Shown here: piece by piece, positions 1 to 12,499 of the stretch
How the letters are laid out: every line of letters starts with the position of its first letter
Position numbering within the stretch: the first letter of the stretch is position 1
From: Papiliotrema nemorosa
Taxonomy: Eukaryota; Basidiomycota; Tremellomycetes; Tremellales; Rhynchogastremaceae
DNA length: 64,000 bases
Direction of reading: 5' to 3'
Assembly: GCA_032158125.1 (NCBI GenBank)
Contig: JASKOT010000034.1
Span: 1 to 64,000 of the forward strand
Position numbers and translations under genes: made by a program
The notes under the pieces: generated by a model
The model's database searches: none
What the model saw: the letters and a program-made list of their open reading frames with translations, nothing else
Told to the model about the DNA's origin: nothing

Positions 1-349
1 GAGCTTAGCTGACGGTAGATACTGGCTCAGCAATACGTTCTCTACCAGGAATGATCGTCCCACACGGTGCATCATACATACTGGGCAAGTCAGCTTGGAC
101 CGTGACGGGTGGCGATCTTGGGGGTCGGTGGCGACTCTTGGGGGTCAGTGACCGAGGTGAGTGCTCTTTCCATCTCATTCCTTCCACAACACACCTAGAG
201 CTTAGCTGACGGTAGAGACTGACTCAGCAAGACGTTCTCTACCAGGAACGATCGTCCCACACGGTGCATCATACATACTGGGCAAGTCAGCTTCGATCGT
301 GACGGGTGGCAATCTTGGGGGTCGGTGGCGACCCTTGGGGGTCAGTACC
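1..349. repeat. Two-copy tandem repeat, 197-bp period
   Basis: A block of about 149 bp at 1-149 recurs at 198-346 with about eight mismatches and no gaps, so the period is 197 bp. The roughly 48 bp between the copies (150-197) is not repeated within the window. Each copy contains two internal TTGGGGGTC steps. The block touches the window edge, so more copies could lie to the left. No coding potential is seen. Confidence 0.9.
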
Positions 350-714
350 AAGATCATGTATAACTCACTCAATACTGATCGTAGAGCTCTGAGACCGATA
401 GAAATGGATTCCTACGGTGTTGTTCTACCAGGAAATGTTGTTAGAGACGAGATGGATTTTGACCCCCCCACCCCGGAATCGATGTGTAACCCTTCAGCCT
501 GGCATCGACGTGAATCTGCACGGGTTGCAATGGTTTGTAATACGATATTTGACCTCGTGAACTGCATGCCAGTCAATGCTAACAGCGGCATGCAAAGTGA
601 CAGGCAAAACCGCTTAGCGGCTTGCTGACGATGAATTGCCATCCAGTGCCGTTGGGTATTCCACACATCATAGGCTGTGATCGGAACCACTGCACACTCT
701 ACACGACTTTCATG
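350..714. other. Non-coding stretch 3' of the histidine phosphatase gene
   Basis: There is no supported gene between the tandem repeat and the stop codon of the phosphatase gene at 715-717. The short reading frames here, on both strands, have no protein-like composition or family resemblance. A run of C residues (465-474) is the only local oddity. It is probably the 3' UTR and downstream spacer of the minus-strand gene. Confidence 0.5.
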
Positions 715-1685
715 TCAACATCCAAAACACTGCTCTCAGGCCCCAGAGCCGCTGTAACCAAGTCTGCCCCGGTTCCTCCACGACCAAGTCTGGGTCTCCT
801 TCGTCGTCTCGTCCGTCATCGAGCACCGGACAATGCATTGATCGTTTCTCCCGGATCTCACCATCCTCCATGATCCATATCACGTCGTTTCTGCGGATCA
901 GTCTGGGAGTTGGTATATCAGAAGGAGCTACTCGCCGATCATCTGGATAAATGCTGTGAGCGTTGTTGGCTCCGAGCGCGGTAGCGATGGAATTGAGGTA
1001 GAAGTGTTTCTGCTTGTCAGCGTTGCTCGAGTCTCAGACCTGCCCAGCATATGAGAATGTCGGCTGTAGAATTCCTGGCAAACGCTTTGACATGCTCAAG
1101 AATACAGTCGGGTTCAGCATTGGCACTATCGTCAGTCGAAGGTGGGTACTTGTACTGATGCCTACGGACCACTTGATGTTGATCTCCAGTCCGAGGTCCT
1201 CGGCCAAAGGAGCTACCGTCGCATAAGTTCTTTCTGTATCCTTGGTAACGGCGTCGTATGGTGCAGCAAAGATGAGGCCAAAGTCAAAGTCCGACTCTTT
1301 GCCAAACAACTAGACGCAGTCAGCGATCCAGACACTCTGATGCGCATTTCGGCAAAGCGTTGCATACCGTGCGAATAAACTGTGCTCTTTCCTTTCCTTT
1401 GTTGCTTAATCCGTTGGGGAATTTCCCATCACGTCCAGGCAGCCCTCCAGGTCCCCGTGGTCGTCGCGGCCACCAGCTCCATCTAGATCTGGGAATATCC
1501 TCTGTCGTGTTTGAAGAGAGGGCGACACTCGAGGTCTCGACGACGAAGCCTTTCTCCGCGTGTCGGATGAGGACGACCCGATTGGAGAAATCGGACTCAT
1601 CAGGGCGTTTCAAATGCCCGTGGGCAAAAGGCATGCTGCTCCACGCACCTACAACCAGGAGAGAAAATAAAACTCGGAGTGCCAT
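715..1685 (-). CDS. Secreted histidine phosphatase-like (phosphoglycerate mutase fold) protein
   Basis: The ATG at 1685 opens a hydrophobic signal-like segment (residues 1-23, ending around AHG). The phosphoglycerate-mutase-fold signature VVLIRHAEKG follows, then LSNKGKERAQFIRT. Exon 1 is 1368-1685, intron 1310-1367, exon 2 1170-1309 (DFGLIFAAP, RTYATVAPLAEDLGLE), intron 1126-1169. Exon 3 reads CANAEPDC, then HVKAFA and ILICW. To continue into the conserved YPDDR..DVIWIMEDGEI end, a 30-nt segment at 1010-1039 containing an in-frame TGA must be removed. A 45-nt GC-AG intron at 891-935 may also be spliced, although it can be read through. This matches a fungal family of small secreted or vacuolar histidine phosphatases. 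The substrate is unknown. The very short intron leaves open that this is a decaying copy. Confidence 0.7.
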
Positions 1686-2285
1686 GGCGAGTGAGAGTGA
1701 GATGCCAGATGCATGGTGAAATCTTTTGCAACCAATTCATATGGTCAGAAAGCTGCGAAGCATTTCGCAGCAGCGTGTACGAACAGATCCACTTCGGCCG
1801 ACCGCTCCCTCCGCAGTCATATTGTCACACTGCATCATCGTATATCCTGATTGCACCTACTAGAGGCTATGGTGCGTTGGATGCGCCAAGTGCACTTCAC
1901 AGTTTACCTGGATTGCACCTGCGTCTGCGCTCATATCTTGAAAGAAAACAGCTCGCATTGATTCTGCTGAAATGTCCACCAAGAGCCGGACCTTCAGCTT
2001 CGGTACTCGTGAAAGGTGGGCAAGTTAAAAACTGATCTTCCAAGGTCCCGTCTGCGCAGCCTTCATCCCGGCATACACGTCCGCACCTCGCTTGATCGAT
2101 GCTTGCAGAGTAAGACCAGCTATGACAAATCTGCCACGACGAGTGCTTTATTGAGCCAGATTTGACACCCGAGAAAAGCCCTTTCCCTCTGACGTATCAG
2201 TCGGGTCACTTGAGGGACCCACCTAGTGAATACGGGACTTACTGTTGTAATCGTCTCTGCCAACGAAAGATAAACATGTACGAAC
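1686..2285. other. Spacer between two co-directional minus-strand genes
   Basis: About 600 nt separate the phosphatase start from the stop of the DUF2256 gene. They should hold the phosphatase promoter and the upstream gene's 3' UTR. The longest plus-strand frame (1679-2035) has no recognisable family and overlaps the phosphatase start, so it was not accepted. Confidence 0.4.
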
Positions 2286-3116
2286 TTACGACCCCTCGGC
2301 CCTGACGCGCAGGTACATTTCCCCTCTAGCATAGCTGACATCGTCAAGCGATTCCAAACGCTTCACCCCGACAGGAAGAGTCCTTTTCGCTTTGGCTTTC
2401 GCCATTGGTCCTCCCCGCACTTTTACATCTTTGCGTCCTCCTGGGAGCACCGGCGTTCCCCACACCTCCAAATGGTCGCCCCCTGCTCGAGCCCATAAAG
2501 TCGGATCGAGGACGATTCGACGTCGAGCGGCCCTGCGCACTCTCTCACGCAAGCCTGAGCCCAGCGTTCCCGACGATATGGACCTGCCAGAACGTTCAGA
2601 TGCCGTCTCCCCAGATAGAGTGTCCTGTTGATCTGGCTCATGACCCGAGTCGAGTTTATCAGACTGGTCATCGCCTCGCGCGATCTGATCCGGACTGTCA
2701 ACCGTCGATCCCCAGACATTGCGGGCTTCTTGTCGTATAATTTTCTCCGCATCTGATACTAGCGCCCAGCCGTGCATGTCCTTGGAGACGGTGACCATGC
2801 CTCCCGCCAGGCGGAGCAAAGCCTCCTCTGCCCACGCGTCGACATCGAGCCGCATCGGTTGGGCCGCTTCGGCAGGCTGATCATGTGGAGGATCGACCGG
2901 CTGCAATGCTCTTCCGATCGCCAGAGTCTTCCAATGGGTAGTGAGGCCGGCCGGACACGAGATGGTGTTACCTCTACCCCCAAGTCGAACGCTTCTCTCG
3001 GATCGGCACCGATCGCTACAGAAGCGGATTTCAGCCCAGTTTCGCGCCCATTTAGGTCTAGGGGTAATAATCCGGCCACACGAATGGCATGGCTTGGCTA
3101 TCAGCCCGGCAGACAT
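2286..3116 (-). CDS. DUF2256 and DUF3253 domain protein
   Basis: This is an uninterrupted 276-codon frame. The N-terminus (residues 8-37) carries the zinc-finger-like DUF2256 pattern, CHSCGRIITPRPKWARNW followed by CSDRCR, that is two CxxC-type pairs around a basic tryptophan-rich core. The C-terminal third (about residues 190-250) contains RERVRRAARRRIVLDP and later DVKVRG, which resembles the winged-helix-like DUF3253 module. The joined architecture is known from fungal and bacterial hypothetical proteins; its function is not established. The middle is Ser/Asp-rich and probably disordered. A GTAAGT donor lies at the stop codon. Splicing 49 nt there would replace the last residue by a short SKSRIH-type tail ending at 2223, so the extreme C-terminus is uncertain. 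Confidence 0.72.
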   Translation of the reverse strand: MSAGLIAKPCHSCGRIITPRPKWARNWAEIRFCSDRCRSERSVRLGGRGNTISCPAGLTTHWKTLAIGRALQPVDPPHDQPAEAAQPMRLDVDAWAEEALLRLAGGMVTVSKDMHGWALVSDAEKIIRQEARNVWGSTVDSPDQIARGDDQSDKLDSGHEPDQQDTLSGETASERSGRSISSGTLGSGLRERVRRAARRRIVLDPTLWARAGGDHLEVWGTPVLPGGRKDVKVRGGPMAKAKAKRTLPVGVKRLESLDDVSYARGEMYLRVRAEGS

Positions 3117-3641
3117 GATGCGCTATGCCTTGTTGTAAAGTCTGTGTCGAGTTTGCCGTGAGTCAAAGTTGGAAGGCGTGTGCAAGGATCTCCTGGACGA
3201 TTTGGCGGAACTACCCGATTGACGTCATTTTGACAAGGGGTATCTGCATCGTTTTATATGTGTACTTTGGCTGCGCTGCGATCGGCTAAGATGTGCTCTA
3301 GACGCGGATGAGCACCAGGTATCGCGCATAGCCGCGGCATGACATGCTAGAGTCTGAAGAGTAGTTTGGGACCTGTGAAGGGGCTTCTGATGCTATTTCG
3401 ACGTTTTTTGGCTTCTCGAAATGGATGGCTCACTCTGTGATTTTTTATGAGAGAGTCAAGCACGTTGTATTCATCTTCTGGTAGCTGTAAGTTTCTTCAT
3501 CCGTATTCCCGGCCCCTTTGCTTTTTTTTTCCCAAGTCTCTCCGAGTCTCCTCGCTTGTTCAAGGTCATCTCACACATTTTCCCTCCCATGATTTTTGCA
3601 GGTTTTCAGTAAGGGCCTATCTAAGCCACTCATTGTCGAGT
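3117..3641. other. Spacer: promoter of the DUF2256 gene and 3' end of the sugar porter
   Basis: About 525 nt without a supported gene. It holds a T-rich run (3439-3447) and a pyrimidine-rich tract near 3519-3530. Plus-strand frames that run from here into 3986 are antisense shadows of the transporter's last exon. Confidence 0.4.
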
Positions 3642-5400
3642 CTAAACGCCCTTGTATTCCTCGCCAGACTTGTTCTCGTAGACTTCGCCGGCTGTTTGGC
3701 CCGAGTGAGGCAGCATGTTGAGAGCTGGTTGATGATGACCATTGGCCAGGAACTCTGCTCGCCATTTGTTGGAATGTCGCATGGCAGTGTGTCTGTAGAG
3801 CTCGTCGACCTCCTCGAGGGAGAGCAATCTAGTCTCGGCGACGCAAAAGTAGGCAAAGACGGCGCAGGAGGCACATGCGGTACCCCAGATAAAGAAGACC
3901 TTGACGCCGAGATGCGCGGTCCGGATCTTGGGCGTAGATGGGTTGACAAGATAAGGGGTCGCGTAGCCGATACCAAAGTTCCATAGCCAGTTGGAAGCTG
4001 CGGCGAGGGACATTCCTTTTGCACGGTGACGAGAGGGGAACACTTCGGAGCAAACGGTCCTGTCTGATCAGCTACGATCCTTGCTTGCAGTCTGCAACGT
4101 ACCATGCAATGGGACCCCAGGTTGCGGCAAAAAAGGCGATGTAGATACACACCATGGCGATCAAGACTCGTTGAGCAGCCAGATCTGTCGAACCATCCGC
4201 CGCGACATGACCTTTTGTGACACCGACAATGGCGACAACGTATTCACAGATTGCCATGCCCACGGCGCCCCAGATCAACATGGGTCGCCGACCGACCTTG
4301 TCGACGATCAAGAGCCCAGGTACGGTGCAGACGACATTGACGACATTGGTGACCACTGCGACGATAAATGGCTTGGAGATTCCCGAAGCCTCGAAGAATG
4401 AGGTTCCAAAGTAGAAGATAAAGTTGATTCCCGTGAGTTGCTGGAATGCTTGGATTGCGATTGCCGTGCATGTTCGGAACCACATGCGTGTCTCTCCGCC
4501 AGCAAACATTTCACCATAGGTAGCGGTACCCATAGCTGCCTCGGCTTCGAGACCTGCTTTGAGCAATGCGAATTCTTCTTCCAGTGCGGGTCCTTCGAGG
4601 TTGGTCAAGCGGCGCAGCGCATCGATCGCCTGATCATCTCGACCTTTGACGGCGAGGTAACGGGGGGTCTCGGGGAGGAAGAATAGACCGCCTGCGAGGA
4701 CAATTGCCCAAGCGAATTGCAAGCCGATAACGGTACGCCACCCTTTGTCGCTCTTCTCGACCGCTTGCATCGAGTTGTTGACAATGGCGGCAATCAGAAT
4801 ACCGATGGTAATAGCCCATTGGTAAAGTCCGACGACGAGTCCACGGATTTTCTTGGGAGAAGTCTCTCCCTGATACAAGGGGCACAGGCTGGAGATCATC
4901 CCAACTCCAAGGCCAGCTACGACTCGACCGACAATGAATACGGCCCAAGAGGTGGCCATTTGGAACTGCTCATCAGCACCTATCACACTTATTACGCGAG
5001 TGAGTGAGCTCACCCCTACACCGAGTGTAAACACAGCAGCAGCTACCATGAGACCCCATCGTCGACCAACCAGATCCCCGATGGGTCCAGCCATGAGAGC
5101 GCCGAAAAAGTTTCCGGCAGAAAGGATCGAGACGACGAGCGATTGATTGCTGGTGGTGAGGACCTTGACGCCAGTGGTAGGATCGACAGTCCCGAACGTT
5201 TGGAGCCAAGCAGTCATGGTCTGAATACCGCTGATAGTCAGCGTGGCTGCCTTGGACATAACTGTGAATGCTCACTTAATCGTACCAGTGTCATATCCGA
5301 AGAGAAATCCTGCAAAGGCTGCAAACCCGGCCAAAAACCATTGGTAAGGGCCGATAGTCCCACCAAGCCCACCGCCGACAGCTGAAGGACCTCCTGCCAT
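3642..5400 (-). CDS. MFS sugar porter (hexose transporter family)
   Basis: Exons 5276-5400, 4103-5230 and 3642-4059 join with introns of 45 and 43 nt to give 556 aa. Sugar-porter signatures are clear: FLFGYDTGTI in TM1, GDLVGRRWG after TM2, GRVVAGLGVGM, PETPRYL after TM6, QQLTGINFIFYFGT in TM7, VDKVGRRPM and a PSRHRAKGMS loop before TM11. It should move hexoses or related sugars with protons across the plasma membrane. I chose the ATG at 5400 over the one at 5463 because a TATATAAG box lies at 5467-5474, too close for 5463. It heads the sugar-uptake block and points away from the GH1 gene. The actual sugar cannot be read from the sequence. Confidence 0.88.
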
Positions 5401-5466
5401 TTCGTGTGAAGTGTGAAGACTTGGAATGGGGATTGAATGATCGATTGTGGGATCCCGTGGCACCTC

Positions 5467-5474
5467 CTTATATA
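5467..5474 (-). promoter_or_regulatory. TATA box of the sugar porter
   Basis: TATATAAG on the minus strand, 67 nt before the chosen ATG at 5400. It argues against translation from the upstream ATG at 5463. Confidence 0.6.
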
Positions 5475-7398
5475 CCTTGAGAAACCGGCGGCCCCCTAAG
5501 CCCCATTCTGTGCTCGACGCGCCATCACCTCTGTAATACCTTCAAGAATACCAAATTCAGTATGGGAGGTTGGCAATGTTTGGGATCAAGGTACTAGCAT
5601 GCGCCTCATTGAGTTACAAGGGTGTGTTTGGTGGATGAACTACCGGCGGCTCAGCGGCACATGTTTCACGAAGCCGGCGGCATCTAGTCGTATGTCAGTA
5701 CGTGTCACAGCGTTACTTTGGAGATTTTTGCCAATACCTGACAGACAGGAACGAGATCTTGCCGAGCGCATGTAACTCCAGACATCATCTTCGAGAGCCC
5801 CAGAATGGAGAAGGTTCATGCCGTCAATCTTTCCCACGCCGATGTGCGATTTTGGAGCACTGATTTCACACATTTGTGTCGATCCCTGCCGAAGGTATCG
5901 TTTTCAATCTATTCTCGTACAGCGTTCTGAGATCTATGTACAAAGTTTAACATTGAGGACCGGATTTGACCTGGTGAGGTACAGGGCATGTTCCGTGTTC
6001 CCGAATTTGGGCTCGTATCGAATGCGTGTGTTTCTTTGGCCGCCGCCAGGTAATCCCGGGGTGTCCCCCGCATCAAGGCAGAGCACCCCAGTATCCCAAG
6101 TGTGCCGACTGATCGCCAATATTCGAAACCCCCTCCAACGGAAACGACGTTCCCGGAATGTCGTGATTGGCGGTGGCCCCCTTCTTCGCTTTGACTGGTC
6201 AAGCCAATGCGTGACACTCTACACAAAGGTGATTTCACACCTTGAATGGAGACATGCCCGAGGGCGTGACAAGCGCTCGCTCGTGGCGGCCAAGTAGGGG
6301 CAAGAAATTTGTCTAATCCGATGCCACTTGACAATGCGCTTTTGTCAGCAGGCCATCGGTCAACAAGACCCGTAGTATGCGTGTCAACACATGAGATACA
6401 TTGTTGAGCCTCGAAGTCACGGTAAATAACGATGTCTTTTGCGACGACGGCGGTTCGATACCATTCGTTGCAGTACTTTCACTCTGAGGCTACAGCGTCT
6501 CGACATGTGCGCAGGATTTACCACGTTCCCCTTGTGCGAATCCCACAACCTGGATATAACACTTCATCGACCGCCCATGTCCTTCGTGGGCGATTCCTCG
6601 TCGTGCTGCAGAGGCAGTTTTAGAAAACCTTGGGGGGGCAAGGGGGAAACGGTGTTCGAGGGATTGAAAGTCGGTCCGGATGAGCTATTTCCACAGGTAC
6701 GATGCATGTTTTCCTGATGAGATGGGTCGCCGTCTTACCTTCTCCATCGGTAATGAGCCATCTATCCTGCGTGAGTTTCGTGCTTCAGGGGACAAGCAGA
6801 CGAGCTTACAAATGTCACCATTTTCCCTGACAGCTTTCTATGTTCCGCCTCTTCAAGTCATCGCGGCTTGTGCTGTACTCGTGATTCAGCATGAGCGTCT
6901 TGCCACACGCTCCCATTGGATAGATAGCAATAAATTCTGTCTACTTTGCATCCAAATTGAGGTGCCTTGTGGTTTGTGGCTACGGCAAAATAGACGGGTA
7001 AGAATTCCTTTTGTTCATCCTTCAACGGCACGCGACCAGTGCTGTAGGTGGCCACTCGCAATATACATTGACAGAGCCCGTCCTGGATACTACTCATGGA
7101 CCAGCCGGTCCGTGTTAGTTCCAGGCTCAGGAGTAGCGTATATCAGGACCATCTTCCGACAAGTGTGAGAGTGGTCTCAACGCGGCCCAGCCATCCGCCC
7201 TCGAGTTTGCTCCTGCTCAGATGGCCTTTACCGTGCCGAAGGAATATATTGTTCTGCCGATGCTCCACTTTGGTGGAATGGATCTCACGGGAACGTCCCA
7301 TCCAAAGTGTTCAGATTTCCTGAGAACAAACCCTCGGACGTGTCTGCATTGTAGATGTGGCTCGCGCGTACATACAGTATATACTGACGGTAGATATC
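5475..7398. other. Long non-coding region upstream of the sugar porter
   Basis: About 1.9 kb lie between the sugar porter promoter and the stop of the GH1 gene, both on the minus strand. No open frame here resembles a protein; the longest (5818-6297, plus) has random-looking composition. GC-box motifs matching the CreA/Mig1 core SYGGRG occur at 6056-6061 and, reversed, at 6066-6071. A G-rich run lies at 6630-6643. A long upstream region fits a regulated transporter promoter, but a non-coding RNA cannot be excluded. Confidence 0.4.
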
Positions 7399-9259
<1,861 letters not shown>

Positions 9260-9598
9260 ATTGTTCGATACAGATCTCTGTACAATGATGGCCATAAATG
9301 CGATAGATCCTCTTTGTCTAGTTGGTTAGAACCCGTGGAAGCCACTGATCCGAATCACTGACTGGAACAGAGGCTTATGCAATGGACACGGATAAACCAC
9401 CAGTTTCGTCCGAAATCGTGCGAAAACGTCCGCTCCTGTCGTTGTGCCTTCAGAGCGAGAGGACCCCGGGACGGAAGAGTCTTCAGAAGTGGACGTCGCA
9501 CGTAAGCCAGTATAATATTTTCCGAGCCTTTACCGAGTATTGCGAATGTCGTTTGGAGATCTCCTGCCCCGGTTCAGTTCTCCGCGATCGCAAAACGT

Positions 9599-9606
9599 TA
9601 TAAATA
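9599..9606 (+). promoter_or_regulatory. TATA box of the second sugar porter, in the shared GH1/MFS promoter
   Basis: TATAAATA, 62 nt before the ATG at 9668. The same 408-bp divergent interval contains CCCCGG at 9464-9469 and 9567-9572, the reverse complement of a CreA/Mig1-type SYGGRG core. Such short cores also occur by chance. Confidence 0.55.
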
Positions 9607-9667
9607 TGGGAGCTCCAGACTTCTTGACCTCAATTTCCACCAGATTACTTGCGATCTTCACAACGAC

Positions 9668-11513
9668 ATGAAATCCGGAATATACTCTGAGCTCGTATGT
9701 GCCTGTCGCGAGTAGTAGACCTTTGTGCTTATTTAGACTCCGAGATTGGCTTTTGTTTCCTTTCTGGGCTCACTTGGTGCGCTCAGCTTTGGAGTAGGTC
9801 GAATTGTCACCGCACAGCACAACGAGCTAATCGATATAGTACGACAATGGATGGTGGGGTTTTATCCTCGCAAGTCGTCACTCGTAGCACATCTTCTCCA
9901 AAGCTGACTTCTTAGGGCTCGGGCTACTTTAACGACCAATTCGGTAGTCTGACCGTCACGAACCCTACGACTGGCGTTACGACGAAGTCTCTGTCCTCTT
10001 CGGAACAGAGTGCCGGGACTGGTCTGGGTACCGCTGGTATCATGCTTGGTTGCATGGTAAGTGCCTGCCATTTGCGCAACCCGGGAAAGGTTCTGATGCA
10101 TGCAGATCGCACCGTGGTTCAACGAGAAGTATGGTCGACGCAAGTCATTCATGCTTTTGGCTGCGCTCGGTCTGATCGGGACCCTTATACAAGCTCTGTC
10201 CACCATCGGAAGGGAATACTGGGTTCTGATTGCCGGCAAAATTATCCTCAACATGTCAGTCGGTATTGCCTCTGCCGTAGTAGGGGTATATCTCTCGGAA
10301 TGTGCCCCTGCAACGGTCCGAGGGACTCTTATGTCCAACTACAACATTGTACAGAATGTCGGCTACGTCCTCGCTGCTGGAACAGTTTACGGTGTGGTCA
10401 ATCGGACAACAATCATCAATTGGCTACTACCGATCTGCCTTCAATTTGTCCTGCCAATCGTCATCTTGGTTACAATTCCTTTCTTACCCGAGTCGCCCCG
10501 ATGGCTAGCAGGTCAAGGTCGTCTTGAGGAGGCGGCGGCGGTTCTCAGGACACTGCGACGACCAGAGTATTCGGACGCAACTTTGATGGCTGAAGTCGTC
10601 GAGATTCACTCGGCCTACGTTGATGCCAGGCAGCTCTACGACGGTGTCGGATGGGTGGAGCTGTTCCGAGGTGCAAACCTTCGACGAACCCTGATCGCCA
10701 TTGGACTGCAATCGCTTCAACAAGCCCAAGGTGTCTCCTTCGTGGCTAACTACGTTGTCATCCTTCTCATTGGTCTCGGTATTCAGAATGTCTACACCAT
10801 CGTCCTCGTTTTATACGTTGTGCTCCTTGTCACCTCGCTTGGAGCCTTCTATTTGCCCGACAAAGTCGGTCGACGAACCTGTACGTGTCAGGTTGTGACA
10901 CTGTGCTACTTTTGGCTGATATCAGTGCTTATCGCCGGGTCCATCTCTCTCTCGTGCTGTATGGCTGTTATTGGTGCGGTAGCGACAGCTTTCGAGACAC
11001 CGACCGGAGCATACGCCAACTTGTTGGTCGCTGCTTTGTTCCTCTGGGTGGCATTCTTCTCCAACACTTGGTCACCTATTCCCTGGACCGTTGCTGCGGA
11101 AATCTCGTCGAATGCTTTGCGAGAGAAGACGCTCGCGACCGCGTCGTGGTCTGGATTCGGTGTCGGACTCGCCGTCGGGTTTATCACCCCTTACAGTGAG
11201 TCGCCTCTTGTCATAACAGCTACATAGCACAATGGCTGATGCGCAAGTTCAAAATGCGGGCTACGGTAACCTGGGAGGGAAAATTGCATTCCTCTGGATG
11301 GCCTTCTCGGTGGTCTCGGGAGTGTTTGTCTACTTCTTCCTGCCCGAGCTTAAAGGTCGATCCCTCGAAGAGCTCGATTACATGTTTGAAGCTCGAATCG
11401 GCACTCGAAACTTCAAAACTTTTGACTCTTCGGCCATTTTGGCTCAAAAGCGAACGCAGCATCATTCGAATGTGGAGGATGTCAAAGAGGACATATCCAA
11501 GATGGAAGCTTGA
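9668..11513 (+). CDS. MFS sugar porter, divergent from GH1
   Basis: Six exons (9668-9694, 9737-9793, 9840-9869, 9916-10056, 10106-11195, 11248-11513) give 536 aa. Motifs: SFGYDNGWWG in TM1, EKYGRRKSF after TM2, VYLSECAPATVRGTL, PESPRWLAGQGR after TM6, DKVGRR, and PELKGRSLEELDYMFEA at the end of TM12. This is a fungal sugar porter, probably H+-coupled. The intron 9870-9915 begins with GCAAGT and needs GC-AG splicing to keep frame. The last intron (11196-11247) uses the acceptor at 11247; the nearer TAG acceptor breaks the frame. Sharing a promoter with a GH1 enzyme makes a beta-glucoside or its glucose product a reasonable substrate guess. Confidence 0.87.
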
Positions 11514-12499
11514 GGCGGTGTTTTCGGACCAAGGAAGATAATGTTTGGGTCAGGCGTGTAGCTGTCCTAAACAAGGAATAGGACCCAAAATCCATAGGAG
11601 GTTCAACGAACAATGCATCTTGTCATTGAAAAGGCATACATCGATCGTGACTCATCGGAATGCAACCTCAAGGCTCGCATTGACAATGAATCCATCTTTC
11701 AAGAGTTAAATTTATCCCCGTGATAGACGAAAAGGAGGCATCTTCGCCACAGGAACGGGAGATGTTCCGTCTTAGTGCTGCGAACCGTAACCATGAACGA
11801 GCTAGAATGAAAACAAGCTCTCAGCTGCTTCATCCTATTTTGACGAGACTTGTGAGACTCGATGAAGAGGATGGACAGACAGGAACCCCACATTGCAGGG
11901 TATATTCCTAAACTGACATAAGTCCAGAGCGAACTCCGGTCTGCTTGAGATCGATCGGCGTTTGGCCGTGCCACTAAGATCCCGTCAAATGTTTTCAACT
12001 GGAAACATAAAGGTGACCCTCTCAGCGTCGTCTTCGACGAACAGGACCAGACTTTTTGGGGCGAGTTCACACAGCAGTTGCTGCCACTACTTCTCATTAG
12101 GCAGTCTTCCTTACCTAGCTGCCCAACCCATGTACAGCGTCTGATTGGCAATTTGCCCTCGGCCGAGTGATGGGTTTGGTATTGACGGAGATGCGGTAAT
12201 ACGGAAATGCAGACGCAGTCGACATGGTTTATCCGCTCGCAGTCTACATATGTATGAGACGGACGATTGTCGATCAGCTGTATCATTATGATTATTGTTG
12301 CTTTCCTCTTGATTCCATCCGTCACACCTTTGCGGACGGTTCATTATGCGAGCTCGGCTGAAGAGCCAAGACTCTGTTCGGATAAACCAAGGTGGATTCC
12401 AGGGCCTCCGAAGACTTCTGCAGGAAGTCTCGAAGCTCATGCGTTCATATTTCATCATCCCACAATGTAGCTCTCACACACAAACACCAGGTATCGACA
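11514..12499. other. Spacer upstream of the GH43 gene
   Basis: About 985 nt. A 208-codon minus-strand frame (11699-12325) was examined and not accepted because it lacks any recognisable motif and is rich in rare residue combinations. The region should hold the 3' UTR of the porter and the promoter of GH43. Confidence 0.4.

Noticed and set aside
5818..6297. 159-codon plus-strand frame in the porter upstream region
   Set aside because: Arg/Ser/Pro-rich with no family likeness; overlaps an equal minus-strand frame.
6626..6644. G-rich run as a possible G-quadruplex or terminator
   Set aside because: Only two long G tracts; not enough for a quadruplex and not near a supported gene end.
11699..12325. 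208-codon minus-strand frame upstream of GH43
   Set aside because: No recognisable motif; rich in Cys, Trp and Ser in a pattern typical of non-coding sequence.
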